Part shown: in pieces, positions 43,871-55,533 of the stretch
Position numbering within the stretch: position 1 is the first letter of the stretch
Layout of the letters: every line of letters begins with the position of its first letter
Origin: Parietaria judaica
Lineage: Eukaryota > Streptophyta > Magnoliopsida > Rosales > Urticaceae
DNA: 64,000 nt
Direction: 5' to 3'
Assembly (NCBI GenBank): GCA_954871525.1
Contig: OX940861.1
Location: 35,415,201 to 35,479,200, forward strand
Program-made: the position numbers and the translations under genes
The notes under the pieces: generated by a model
What the model saw: only the letters and a program-made list of their open reading frames with translations
The model's database searches: none
What the model was told of the DNA's origin: nothing

Positions 43871-45800
43871 ATGAGTTCGGAAGGGAATCCTGCCTCCGAT
43901 GCTCTGGTGGAGACAACTCCCGACCAGGGTACCGAAGAGCAGACTCTGAGGACCCAGCTCCAAGAATGGGCTGCTGAAAATGCTGAGCTCAAAAGGCAAA
44001 TCGAGTTCCTCATGAGCAGCTAGACCCGGCTTGAACAGAGGCCATACTCTGTAAATGAGCCCGGGCAAACCTCTGGGCAAAGGAATCACGAGAGGGTTAA
44101 TGCGGTCCATTTTGACTTCCTGGACCCCAACGATCCCCGAGCCCAGAGAACCAACTAGCCACCCCTCCCAAGAGGACCGCGCCCGTGTACGCCACCTCAG
44201 TCGAGGGACTCACCCTCGGGCGCGCTGCCTTCGCCACCTCGCAATGGCACCCCTCGGTTCCGAGTTCCCGCTTTCGGAACCAATCAGCCCGATCCCGGGC
44301 AGAACACACCCCACCAGCAATCTCGCAACCACCCATCAGGTATTCGACTCTCGAGCCCATCTCGGGCAGAGAACTCGAGCTACCTCACGGGCCTTCAAGC
44401 GATGACCCCCAGCGTTCGGAGGGCGGTCGGGCAGGCTCGTATCATCAACATTCTCAAGTTGAGCCTTCTCAAAACAGTTCCGAGCTCGAAGATCTCAAAC
44501 ACACCATGATGCGAATGGGGGAGAGACTCACCAAAGTGGACTCCCGAGTACACCGAGCGGTATCTGCCGCCCCCGAAATCGAGCGCCTGGTCGAAGAAGC
44601 AACGAGGACTCCATTCTCGGCAGCTATCACCGACACTCGGTTGAGACATGGCGGGCAGACTCACCTGCCCAAGTACGACGGAACCACTGACCCAAAGGTA
44701 CACGTAAGAGCGTTCCGAATTGCAATGGGACGGGCTAACCTAGATGCCCACGAACTGGACGCCGGAAGGTGCCAGTATTTTGCTGAGAACCTCACAGGGG
44801 CAGCAATGGAATGGTTCTCCAAGTTAGAACCAAGATCGATCGATAGCTTCGATCAACTGACCATGGTTTTTCTCAAACACTTTTCCATGTTTATGGAAAC
44901 AGAGACCACCGTGGCCAACCTGTACGCTCTACAGCAAATGGAAAACGAGCCACTCAGGGACTTCATGACGAGGTTCAAGGCAAAAATGGTCCGAATCAAC
45001 GGACTAGCAGACGAAACGGCCATAGCCGCCCTGACCAGCGGACTGTGGTACGACTCTAGATTCAAGACCGACATACTGGTCAATCGGTACACCTCGATAG
45101 AAGACGGGATTCACCGCGCATCCAATTGGATCAAGCACGATGAAGAGCACGAGGCCCTAAAGAGGAGATTCGGATCATCCCCGAATGTACCAAGGCCCGG
45201 GGCGCACCCGCCTCAGTCAAGGAACGGGCAGCCGCCCCCCTTCAAGGGCTCTAGGAACCACAATCCTACCAGGGGATCTAATCCCCAGCATGGGAATTTT
45301 CAGCACGGAATATCCCAACCCGGGGGAAGAGCATACCCCCCAAAATCAGGTCTACAATCTGAGCTCGGATGCCGAGGAAGAAACCGAAGCCGACGAGCAA
45401 GGGGAACTGTACATGAGCGCCGACAATATGGCTCCCAACAACAGGGACATGAGTGCCTGGTGCAAATTCCACCAGAGGTATGGACACCATACCAGAAATT
45501 GCATGGTCTTACGGGCCCGTCTCACCGATAAATACCTTAGAGGCGAGCTCGGGGACCTCCCGTTGGATTTCTTCAGGTCGGAGGGCGAACGAGCCGAGCA
45601 GGCCCAACAGCCCAGCATCGGCCAGGGCAACAATGCCAAACCCGAGCAGAAGCACTCGACTAAAGGCAACAACGTTTCCCCTAACAAACGAGGCAAAGTC
45701 CTCATGCTAGAAGAGCAGACCGACCGGGAGTCGGAAGAAGTAGAGGAACCGGTGACTGAAGAAGCCATCGGAAGAATCTACACTATAGTTGGAGGGTCAC
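43871..45800 (+). pseudogene. Gypsy-C gag
   Basis: The frame starts at ATG 43871 (MSSEGNPASDALVETT) and hits a TAG at 44021. After a frameshift, the main gag domain lies at about 44480-45190 (LPKYDGTTDPKVHVRAF, FLKHFSMFMETETT, LYALQQMENEPLRDF). Another shift near 45270-45350 leads to the zinc-knuckle variant CKFHQRYGHHTRNC (near 45460). It aligns well with Gypsy-B gag. Confidence 0.82.
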
Positions 45801-46411
45801 AGTTCTACGGAAACTCGATCAACTCCATTAAAGCCCACCAAAGAAGATTGAAGGCTGGTCCGGTGGCCCTCCCACGGAAGGAGCCCGACTACGAAATCTT
45901 CTTCAAGGACAGTGAGGCGTCGACCTTGGTCGGGCATCACGATGACGCTCTAGCCATTACCCTTCTAGTCTCCGGCTATGCGACCGAAAGAATTCTGGTC
46001 GACAATGGAAGCTCGGTAGACGTCATATTCCTGTCATGCTTACGCAAGATGGGGATCGATGACACGGAAATCAATAGAGGGAACATCCTTCTGACTGGTT
46101 TCAATGGTGAGACGGTCGACACCTTGGGGACAGTCAGACTGTCAATCGTTGCATGTGGAGTAGGCAAGATAAAAAACTTCCTGGTGCTAGATTGCCCCAC
46201 GGCCTACAACATGATCCTCAGAAGACCGTGGATTCATTTGATGAAAGCCGTGCCGTCTACCTACCACCAAACCATCCGCTTCCCAAGGGAGGATGGGAAA
46301 ATTGTGGAAGTGAAGGGCAACCAAAAACAAGCCCGGATCTGCTACGTGACATCATTTCGAATGTCACACGCGTCTCAAACGAGGGCAAAGGCACCAAAAA
46401 CCGACCAATAG
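45801..46411 (+). pseudogene. Gypsy-C protease region
   Basis: In frame with the end of gag. It carries ILVDNGSSVDVIF (near 45990-46030) with the catalytic Asp, then TAYNMILRRPWIHLMKAVP. It ends at a TAG at 46409-46411 before the RT part. The usual GRPW is RRPW here. Confidence 0.8.
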
Positions 46412-46417
46412 CAATTA

Positions 46418-48427
46418 ATGTCGGTAGGGGAAAAAGATTCAGCCCAAGAAATGGTCGACGACAACGAGGGCCTAGATTTGGTAATGACGCACCAGGTCCA
46501 AATCGATCCGAAGAATCCCGATCATAAAGTGGGAATCGGGGTCAACCTGGACAATGACGTCAGAAAAAAGCTAATCAAATTCCTCTCAAAGAACCACGAC
46601 TGTTTCGCGTGGTCCCACGAAGACATGCCAGGAATCGACCCGAGCATAACCGCCCATCGCCTCAACGTGGACCCGAGCCATAAGCCGGTGAAGCAAAAGA
46701 GAAGAAAATTGGGACCTGATCGGGCCCAGGCGATAAATGATGAGGTCGAGAAACTACTAAAGACCGGCTCCATCAGGGAAGTAAAATACCCAGACTGGTT
46801 AGCCAATACAGTGGTAGTTAAGAAAAAGAACGGGAAGGCAAGAGTCTGCATCGACTTCACCGACCTGAACAAAGCATGTCCTAAGGATAGCTTCCCTATG
46901 CCTCACATCGACCGCTTAGTGGAGGCGACCTGCGGACATGAGCTCCTGTCCTTCATGGACGCTTTCTCCGGGTATAACCAAATCCTAATGCACCCCGAGG
47001 ACCAAGAAAAGACCACGTTCATAACAGACTGAGGAATTTAGTGCTATAAGGTAATGCCCTTTGGACTCAAGAACGCGGGGGTAACCTATCAACGGTTGGT
47101 TAACCAAATGTTTACCGAACAACTCGTAAAAACAATGGAGGTCTATATCGACGATATGCTTGTGAAATCCATTAAAACCACGGACCACGTGTCTCACGTG
47201 GAAGAGTGCTTCGCGATACTTCGAAAGTATCAAATGAAGCTCAACCCCGCTAAATGCACTTTCGGAGTAACATCCGGAAAGTTCCTCGGTTACCTGGTAA
47301 CCCAACAAGGAATAGAGGCCAACCCTAATAAATCAAAGCTCTCCTGAACATGCCCTCCCCAAGGACTGTTCGAGAAACGCAGAGATTGACCAAAAGGATA
47401 GCGGCCCTCAATCGGTTCATCTCGAGGTCTACGGACAAATGTTTGCCCTACTACAAGATCCTGAGGGGCAACAAAAAATTCGAATGGACCGAAGAATGCG
47501 AAAAAGCATTCCAAAACCTAAAAAGGTACCTATCAACGCCACCGATACTGTCCCGACCCATTACGGGAGAATCCTTGCTGCTATACTTGGCAGTATCCCT
47601 CTCGGCCGTCAGCGGCGTAATCGTTCGAGAAGATAGGGGCGAGGCCTCCATAGCCCAAATCAGTCAGGGCGATTGACCAAGTGGGCTGTCGAACTAAGCG
47701 AGTTCGACATCGAATATAAAATTCGAACATGCGCCAAATCCAAGGTGCTAGCTGACTTCCTGATCGAACTCCCAACGGATGATCCTACGGGGAAGAAAGG
47801 GAACGAAGAATGGCGTCTCGAAGTGGATGGGGCATCAAATAAGGGCGGATCCGGAATAGGAATACGCTTGATTTCCCCAACCTTCCCCAACCGGAGAGGT
47901 TTTGGAACAGTCATTCCGGCTAAGATTCCATGCCACAAACAATGAGACGAAATACGAGGCACTAATAGCAGGGTTAAAACTGGCCAAGGCACTGATACCA
48001 CCAGGGACGATCGCATGGAAAAATACCTCGCGGTGGTCAAGGACCTGATCTCTCAATTCGACAAAGTTGAGATAGTTCAGATACCGCGAAGTGAAAATTC
48101 TTCGGCTGATGCTCTGGACGGACTAGCATCCACTTCGGACCCCGAGGCAAAAAGGATAATTCCCGTGGAAGTAATAGACGAACCTAGCGTAAGTTTACAC
48201 GTCCACAGTATCCGAACAGGTATGGAAGACTGGAGAACTCCCATCCTGAATTATATCCTGACGGGAGAAAAACCCCAGGATAAGCAGAAGGCCTGGAAAC
48301 TCCGCATTCAAAGTGCTAGGTTCTGCCTGATAAACGGAAAATTATACAAACGAAGTTACTCCAGACCCTACCTAAGATGCTTAGGAAAGGCCGAAGCTAA
48401 AATCGTACTGCAGGAGATCCACGACGG
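46418..48427 (+). pseudogene. Gypsy-C reverse transcriptase and RNase H remnants
   Basis: RT motifs RVCIDFTDLNKACPKD, MPFGLKNAGVTYQ and VYIDDMLVK are present, with two close stops at 47030-47041. The frame shifts near 47335 and 47650. About 60 residues of the first RNase H are missing at 47640, where DRGE is followed almost directly by the LTKW-type motif. The second RNase H (VDGASNKGGSG) has a second deletion near 47990. The coding sequence stops at LQEIHDG (48427), where the 3' LTR begins abruptly. Integrase is entirely absent. Confidence 0.85.
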
Positions 48428-50441
48428 ATAAGTCATGAATATATTTGAATATTTATGCAAAATGGGCTTATAAAATACGAAGCCCAGAGGCCAAATGAAC
48501 ACTCGACTATGTTCAGGCCCGGGCAGAACTAAAAGCCCACAAGGCAAGAAGCTCACCACGAGCAGAAAGTGCTCAAAAGAAGTTCGAACAGAGCTTTCCA
48601 AGGGAGGAAACCCGCGAACTAAGCTCAAAGATCCTACCTCAAGACAAAAATCAACACTTGGTCGAAAATCCAAACATCAAACAGATTAAACGACCTGAAG
48701 AACCCAAAGCTCGCCCCGGGCAGAAATTACCACAAAGGGATCCGAGCAGAAACATACGAAACACCCGAGCACGAACAGACCAAGTCAACCGCCTCAATTC
48801 AAACCTCCAAAGCCCGACCAGGATGATCGCCACGATCCAAATTCAAATCCCACGATGACAAGTCAAAGTCCACTACTGCGCAAATCTCTCAGAACGTGGC
48901 CCACGTGTCAGCTCGACAACAAGACAAGCTCCGAACTCGAAGCCACCACCAACGTACACTTCCAACGGGCAGAAACCAGAAGCCTATAAAAGCAAGGAAA
49001 CAGCCACATCATGCGCACGCAAGCATTCATCCTGAGAGAAAAGAGTTTGAGATTTGTATTTTCAGAGTATTTTCATCTTTTACTTTCGATCTACCAGAAA
49101 TTGGCTTGTGGTTTCGGTTGATCACCTTTTGAAAGCAATAAACGTACAGAGGACGTAGTCAACTACCGCATTAGGACGAACCTCTCTAAAAAACCTCAGT
49201 GTTCTACTCTTTTTAATTCTTTTGATTTTATTTATATTTGTCACCGTCTAAAGTATTGACGACGCAGAGGGTAGAATCTAGGGGTGCAACCGGGTAGGGT
49301 ACCCGGTTTTTTCGAGGTACCCGGTACCGGAATCCGGGTATCCGAAAATTGATACCCGGAACCGGTATCCGAAATCCGGGTACCCGGAAATCCGGGTACC
49401 CGAATTCCGGGTATCTATATTTTGGTACCCGGTACCCGGTTTTGGGAACCGGGTACCCGGATTTTACCCGGTACCCGTTTTAACAGTAAACCCAGAAGCT
49501 TTCAGTTTCAAGCAAAAATAATAAAACAAGGAGCAACAAACCAGGGGCTTAATTTATTCTATTCCTGTTTAACCCATAAATCGCCGATTTCCCCGATTTC
49601 TTCCAGATTTGCGATGTTGAGAACCCGATCGCCATGAAAACGGAGCTCGGATTGGAGCTAGTCTGTCGGAGGAAGAGCCTTGCTGTCTCGGAGCTGGAGA
49701 GGAGGCGGAGGATGAGCTCGCCGGAGCTCGCGGCTGAGCCGATTTCAGTCAAAACATGAAGTACTGAAAGATAAGAACTTGATAAGATGGAGAATCGAGA
49801 AAATACGCACCGTTGTGTCGAGAACTGAGAAAAGGTAGTCCTTGTTGCAGACCGGTCCGGCGAAGGAGACAACGACGCCCTCTTCAGCCTCTCGCGCTCC
49901 GCCTGAAAGCAACCCCGAAATTTATGATTCATGTATTGGAGAAGTACGAGAAAAAAGGGTTAAGGGAGAGAAGGTCAAGGCAGAGCGAGAACCTGAAGTC
50001 GGGGAAGGCAGCGTCGGCGACGGCGAGATGCGAGGGAGGCGGGAGGCGAGATGCGAGGGAGGCGAGCGGCGAGAGGCGAGATGCGAGGGAGGAGAATGAG
50101 ATGTCGAGCCCTAAACCTAAAGAGTAAAGACTGACTTAAAAAAGTAAATTAATTTAAAAAAAAAACAGGGTAATAAACTGGTACCGGGTACCCGGTTATT
50201 TTAATTTTACTACCCGGTACCCGGAACCGGTTTTGAATCCGGATACGGGTACCCGGAACCGGAATTCGGTTCCGGTTTCGGTTCCGGTTTTTAAATCCGG
50301 ATACGGATTCGGTTCCGGGTAATTACCCGGTTTCCGGGTATTATTTGCACCCCTAGTAGAATCCACAAAAAACTCAGCAATATCAAATCGAAATCCCATT
50401 CACAATTCACGTGACTGTTGGTGTGTAAAAACACGTCATCA
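48428..50441 (+). repeat. 3' LTR of Gypsy-C, 5'-truncated and split by hAT-2
   Basis: It starts at the point equivalent to base 78 of the 5' LTR (ATAAGTCAT), joined directly to pol codons. It contains hAT-2 (49279-50355). The end CACGTCATCA and the target copy GTACC are intact. Confidence 0.9.
49279..50355. mobile_element. hAT-2: TAGGGGTGCAACC-group element in Gypsy-C LTR
   Basis: A 1,077-bp element with perfect terminal repeats TAGGGGTGCAA and TTGCACCCCTA (allowing for one base) and a perfect 8-bp duplication, GTAGAATC, at 49271-49278 and 50356-50363. Both subterminal regions are packed with GGGTACCCGG words. The interior (about 49540-50100) is GC-rich with small frames lacking known motifs. 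A GAGATGCGAGGGAGGCG tandem lies near 50025-50095. Confidence 0.93.
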
Positions 50442-50864
50442 GTACCAAAAACCGGGAAATATTTTTTAGGTACCGGTTCCGGTTCCCGGTTCCGAAAAGC
50501 GGGAACCGGGAAGTACCAGTTCCCGGTTTGAAGCTAAATTTCCTGGATTTTTAGAAAAATCAGTCCGGGACCGGTACCGAAACCGGGACAAAACCGAGAA
50601 ACGGTTACAAAATTTTCACCCCTAATGCGTACATGCACAACACAATTGACGATAATTAAAGTCCTTCAGACTTCTTGTAAGGAAAAAAATGCTAACAGTG
50701 GATCCATGGTGAATGAGAGAAACACGTTCAAAGGCTCTCAACACACTCAAGCAAATATTTCTCGCTCTAATGATATGTTGGATGTCTATTTTCGATATTT
50801 AAGTGCTCTTTAAATAGAGTGTTATGGGTATTTTCCAGAGTTGAGAAAAATTAAAGCCCAACCC

Positions 50865-51205
50865 AAAAAAACTCGCCTCAGGTGTCCGTTTCCCGAACTG
50901 GAAGATGTTGCGGGTACGAAATTGATTCACGAATTTATCGCACCGGAACGGAAGTATCCGCTCCCGCGTGGAAGAATATGCACCCGCAAACGTCAAAAAG
51001 GGAGATAATAATTAAATAGAAAAACTATTTAATTAATAAAAGTCGCCCCGGGTGTCTGTTTCCAAAACCGGAAGATGATGCGGGTGCGAAATTGATTCAC
51101 GAATTTATCGCACCGGAACAGAATAATCCGCACCCGCGTGGAAGAATATGCACCCGCAAACGTAAAAAAATAGATATAATAATTAAATGGAAAAACCATT
51201 ATCTT
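50865..51205. repeat. Tandem duplication, about 170-bp unit
   Basis: GGTGTCCGTTTCC (50881) and GGTGTCTGTTTCC (51051) begin two direct copies sharing AAATTGATTCACGAATTTAT, GTGGAAGAATATGCACCCGC and a following ATAATAATTAAAT tract. The sequence belongs to neither LTR copy of copia-F that I can align, and is non-coding. Confidence 0.8.
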
Positions 51206-52090
51206 TCTTTCAATGCAAAAACCAGAGAGTTCCATGGCAGAGAAATTTTTTCTTTTTTGAAACTTTCGAGATTCCTTCTTTATTATAGTACTCGTAGTAG
51301 AAAAAGAAGATTTGCTTCAAGATTGTTAATGTTAATATCTCAATGAGTATATGTATGAAGAAGAAATTTTGAAAGCTATAGAAATGAAAATACCTGAAGA
51401 ATATTTGAAGATCGGAGTTCTTCCACCAAGCAATATATCTTGAAAAAAACGAGAGTAAGAGGATCGTACCGAGTCATGACAAAGATGCTTTCCTTAAGCG
51501 ATTCGCTTCCTCTACCGGGCAACGTCGACTTCCCAAGATAAAATGTTGTAACTATCGTCTTCGCAACGGCGAACTGAACAAGCATAACCTAAGCCCATGT
51601 ATTTGAGAAAATGAGTGATTTTGAGTTTCCCGCAAAGTGAAAACGGAGGTGGGAGAGCTCGGGAGAATATTTAGGAAGTTCGAAAACTAATTTTTCTTGG
51701 TATGTAGAAACAAAACCGAGGAGTTTCTATTTTATAGATGTAATATGAGATTGTGAATTTAATCAAATGTTTGAGCATTGATTTACATTCAAATAATATT
51801 CAGAACGTTATTTAAACTATTGTATTTATTTTGAATTGAATGTTCTTACGTTTTTTAAATCAAATGAAAATCTGGCTGTTTTCATTTACTGCATAATGCA
51901 TAGGGTTTTACTCTTTGATTCTCACTAACTGCAACTTTTAATTCCAGTTACATAACGTGTTTCCTACAGTTTCATCTGTGACTTGAGCATTGTTGGACGT
52001 TGTGCCATTAGATAACATGTTGTTTGAAATTCACATAAGACAAGATTTAAGAATCAGTGTAACCAAGGCTTTTGGAACCCATACAGCCCG
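51206..52090. other. Degenerate internal DNA near copia-F
   Basis: No recognisable coding domain. A minus-strand frame at 51376-51585 has no known motif. It may be decayed copia-F internal or 3' sequence. Confidence 0.4.
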
Positions 52091-52778
52091 ATGAGTCTTT
52101 TTATGGGTAATAACCCTATTCAAACCCATATCTCATACTTGAATCCACGTGCCAAAGAGAGACTGGTAAGATGCTTGTATATCTTTATCAGACGCTTCAT
52201 CATAGGATCTTTCACTCGAATCATCATCGTGGTTATTGGACTTGAAAGAAGCTGGGAATGTAACATAGTCTTATCACTCGAACTAGTCTTGTGTTTCTTG
52301 ATTGTGTTGGCACACCCTGATTGAAAATGACCATACCCATTGCACTTTTGGCACTTGATCCCCTTCCTTTGGTCCTATCATCGGTAGTATGACCATCACC
52401 ATCATTTGAAGATCTGTAATTACCACTTGAGTTACCATGTGAAGAATTGCTTCCTCATCCTCTGAAAAGTGGTCTTCGAGTTTTGAACTTCTTTAAGATC
52501 ATTCCAAATTTCTCGGTAATATGTGCGAGATCATCCAATGGAACATCATTTGTAACATCGTCTTTATAATAGATTTTCATAGAAGTTTTAAATGCTACTC
52601 CTTTTTCTCTTTTGGCTCTAGACATGTTCATCTCAAAAGTTTGGAGAGACCTCATGATTCGTCTAGTTTCATTGTGGTTATATCCATATCTAGGTATTCT
52701 TCGAACCAATAGTGATTCGAAGAACGCCTAGATATTTCTGCTACCTTTGAATTCAAAGAAATACTTTCACAGCGACAA
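52091..52778 (-). pseudogene. Copia-F gag fragment
   Basis: Minus-strand remnants of a Ty1/copia gag. The frame 52709-52455 reads RIMRSLQTFEMNMSRAKREK then GVAFKTSM, a phrase typical of copia gag C-terminal parts. Downstream, in another frame, lies a CCHC zinc knuckle, CQKCNGYGHFQSGC, near 52310-52350. Stops and shifts separate the parts. No RT or integrase is left between here and the first LTR copy. Confidence 0.7.
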
Positions 52779-52790
52779 GCTCTGATACCA
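52779..52790 (-). other. Primer-binding site of copia-F
   Basis: TGGTATCAGAGC on the minus strand is complementary to the 3' end of initiator tRNA-Met. It lies two bases inside the LTR end (GTTTCA|AT). Confidence 0.85.
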
Positions 52791-52792
52791 AT

Positions 52793-54062
52793 TGAAACGT
52801 AAGGTTCTTGGGTTGTGCAGAATATAACGATGAAGTAAAAACATTCGCGAAAGCAAAGAGACACACGATGTTATGTTAATGCAGTTCGATACCTGGACGT
52901 TACACAATCGATTTTTTTACCAAAAAACTAACTGGAAAAATCACCGTAGATGATATCACCAGCGATGTAACAAGACTAGTAACCGGTTGATTAAGAGGTC
53001 AGGTCGACACGGCTGCTCGGCAAGCGGGTAAGGCGAGCGTCGACGAGTGCGTACATGTACAAAACAATTGACGATAACTAAAGTGCTTCAGACTTCTTCT
53101 AAGGAATAAAACGCCAACAATGGATCCTCGGTGAATGAGAAAAACACGTTCAAAGCCTCTGAATACACTCAAGCAAATATTTCTCTCTCTGATGATATGT
53201 TGGATGTCGATTTTTAATGGTTGGGTTCTATTTAAATCGAGTCCAAATACTTGCTCTAAAATAGCCGACAAACTCCATTATTAAGGCTTTGAATTGTTTG
53301 CTTTTTGATGATTTAGTGGGGAGTCAAGTAATCTAGGGCTGCAACCGGTCGGTTAACCTGTTTATTTTTTATTATTTGGTATCCTTAACCTAATTTCGGT
53401 TAGTCATGTTTTAACAACCTTAACCTGTTTTTGAAACCGGTTAACCGGAAACCGGTTAACCTAATTACCGGTTATCAAAATCTAATTAACCTGTTTAATA
53501 ACCTTAACCTGTTTTTTTGTTAAAAAATATAGCATTGAATAAAGTTTATCTCAACGATCAAATATATCAGTCCAAATGAACAATAATAATAGAACTTGAA
53601 TAAATAATATGAAGCATAACAATAATAGATAATGAACAAGATCAATCAGAGAACGATAAAACAACTGAAGAAGATCAAGCGAGAAAAAAAGAAGAGAAAG
53701 TCGAGGAGGAGGAAAGAAGAAAGGGTAGGCGAGAAAAAGAAGAAGAAAGAAGTCGAAGAGGTTTTGACCATAAGTGAGAAAACCCTACTTAATTTAATTT
53801 TAAAATATTTAAATAAAAAAATTAATATTCAAACCGGTTTCAAAAATCGGTTACTAAAATAACCTGTTTTGAAAAATAAATAACCTGTAACCTTATCCTG
53901 TTTGAAACCGGATACGGTTAACCTTAACCTGTTTTCAAAATAATTCAGTTACGATTATTTTAAACCGGATAATTTTCGGTTACGGTTTTAAAACTCGGTT
54001 ACCGGTTATTTTGCACACCCCTAAAGTAATCGATTCCTATTCTTGTGCTAACCTCTCCAACA
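52793..54062 (-). mobile_element. Copia-F 5' LTR (copy 2, split by hAT-3)
   Basis: On the minus strand it runs from TGTTGGAGAGGTTAGC (54062) to CTTACGTTTCA (52793), about 572 bp after removing hAT-3, with TG...CA ends and the primer site directly after it. Confidence 0.75.
53334..54023. mobile_element. hAT-3: TAGGGGTGCAACC-group element in copia-F LTR
   Basis: A 690-bp element with ends TAGGGCTGCAACC and (complement) TAGGGGTGTGCAAA and a perfect 8-bp duplication, AAGTAATC, at 53326-53333 and 54024-54031. Subterminal regions are dense in CCGGTTAACC and ACCTTAACCTG words at both ends. The Lys/Glu-rich frame at 53632-53862 is low-complexity and not a gene. Confidence 0.93.
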
Positions 54063-54529
54063 AGCTGATAAGAAAGACCGCATTCTTCCTTTGATATCTC
54101 AACAATATATACTTAGGCATCGTTTATTTACACTTAATAAGTCTCTTAATAAGTCTCTTAATTTGAATAATTCAAATTTGAGTCCATTAAGTGCATTTAT
54201 TTTTATTTTTTACTAAGTTCTTAATAGAATTTATTGATTCCGTAAGAGATTCTCTATCTTCTCTCATCTTTCTCCTCATTTTTCTCATCTCCATGTTACA
54301 TTGGCTCATCTTTTCTTATATATATATATTTTATTACTTTTTTTAAGCAAAATTTTAAAACTCAATATCTTTTATTCCGGAACTCGGATCGACTCATAGA
54401 AAATATCATTGGAAAGCTTGCGACGAGATCAATCCAATGATAGGTAACAAGATATAGTTTTGACGCTTTTTAAAAATATCATATATAATAAAAATAATAA
54501 AAATAAAAAATTATGATAAATTTTACTAG

Positions 54530-54531
<2 letters not shown>

Positions 54532-54574
<43 letters not shown>
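54532..54574. repeat. (AT)n microsatellite
   Basis: An AT dinucleotide run of about 43 bp. Confidence 0.9.
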
Positions 54575-54576
<2 letters not shown>

Positions 54577-55425
54577 TTGTATAATAACATAATAACATTA
54601 ATCATTGTATAACGCCAGTTTTTTTCTTTCGAAATAACATAATAACATTAATCATGTTAAAATAAATATTAACACTTATTAGCTACTTGTTTATAGATAT
54701 TATTTGAAATTAAAAAGTAAGAATATGAAATAATATAAATATATTAAGTAAGTTTAAAATTAAATTAAAGTATTGAAATAGTTCTATGTGTTAAATAATA
54801 TATATAGGTGCTCGTTTCTCCATGTGCAGTTTGTATATTATATTTTATAATAGAAATATTAAAATTTTATTAAATATTCGTTTTGAAATATATTAATACT
54901 AAATAAAGTATAATAAATATTTATATTTTTTACATATATATTAATGAAATATTATGGTTAAATATTATTAATATAGTAATTATTATAGATTTATATAATC
55001 AAATCAATTTACTTGTAGACATTAGTAAATGTTATAGTTTTACAATAAAAAGAAATAATTATTGTATAATATACTTTAAATTAAATACAAAATTACATTC
55101 AAATCTACGTTCAGATCTTAAAAAACAAACAGTCCTAATTATTATTCATTCAGACTCAGATGCAAGATCTTATTAATCAGATGTGCATTCAGATTAAAAC
55201 GTCTTAATCTTAATATAAACAAACACAGCCTTAATCTCATGACTAAACCAACCACACAAATGCATCCAACAAAAGTGCCAACCATAATCTTAGTAGAAAG
55301 AGGATTTTCTCAATCAAGATTACAAGCAGTGTTGTAACTCATTGGCGTTGATGAAAAATGTGGTGCATCGGCTTTGGCCTCCAATCTAGTCTCGCATGTT
55401 CGCACCAAACGCGTTGAGATTAATG

Positions 55426-55429
<4 letters not shown>

Positions 55430-55465
<36 letters not shown>

Positions 55466-55479
55466 ATATATCTATATAT

Positions 55480-55527
<48 letters not shown>
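55430..55527. repeat. (AT)n tract with palindromic centre
   Basis: A nearly 100-bp AT run interrupted by TCTATATATCTATATATAGA, which makes the whole tract close to a perfect palindrome. Confidence 0.88.

Positions 55528-55533
<6 letters not shown>

Larger units (their letters stand above)
42807..50441 (+). mobile_element. Gypsy-C: Tat-lineage gypsy element with large internal deletions
   Basis: Bounded by a perfect duplication, GTACC, at 42802-42806 and 50442-50446. It has a 1,004-bp 5' LTR, primer site, gag, protease, RT and remnants of both RNase H domains. One deletion removes all of integrase, the 3' non-coding region and the first 77 bp of the 3' LTR. The 3' LTR holds hAT-2. The remaining LTR sequences are about 99% identical by eye. 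It is related to A and B at protein level, but its LTR is unrelated to theirs. A solo LTR of the same family is at 11973-12979. Confidence 0.93.
42418..50624. mobile_element. hAT-1: TAGGGGTGCAACC-group element, split by Gypsy-C
   Basis: The left end TACGGGTGCAACCG and right end (complement) TAGGGGTGAAAATTTT are flanked by an 8-bp duplication, GTGCGTAC at 42410-42417 and ATGCGTAC at 50625-50632 (one mismatch). Without Gypsy-C it is about 567 bp. Both ends carry dense copies of AACCGGGAACCGGG/GGTTCCGGTT words. No transposase frame. Confidence 0.85.
42099..50815 (-). mobile_element. Copia-F LTR copy 1 (split by hAT-1 and Gypsy-C)
   Basis: 42099-42417 plus 50633 to about 50815 reads as one LTR fragment on the minus strand. 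Its minus-strand 3' end is GCGTTTCA at 42099. It matches 52793-53235 (GTAAAAACAT, ACCAGCGATGTAACAAGACT, CACGGCTGCTCGGCAAGC, ATTGACGATAA, TGATATGTTGGATGTC). Similarity to the other copy fades after the TTTAAAT block near 50815. The flanks of the two LTRs do not match, so they may belong to separate or rearranged elements. Confidence 0.65.

Noticed and set aside
51376..51585. 69-codon minus-strand frame between the copia-F LTR copies
   Set aside because: No recognisable copia domain, zinc finger or catalytic motif; too short to support.
53632..53862. Lys/Glu-rich 76-codon open frame
   Set aside because: Low-complexity AAG/GAA-rich DNA inside hAT-3; no motif and no start context.
55430..55527. 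AT-rich palindromic tract as a replication origin or scaffold-attachment site
   Set aside because: It is a simple AT microsatellite. Nothing else supports a specific role.
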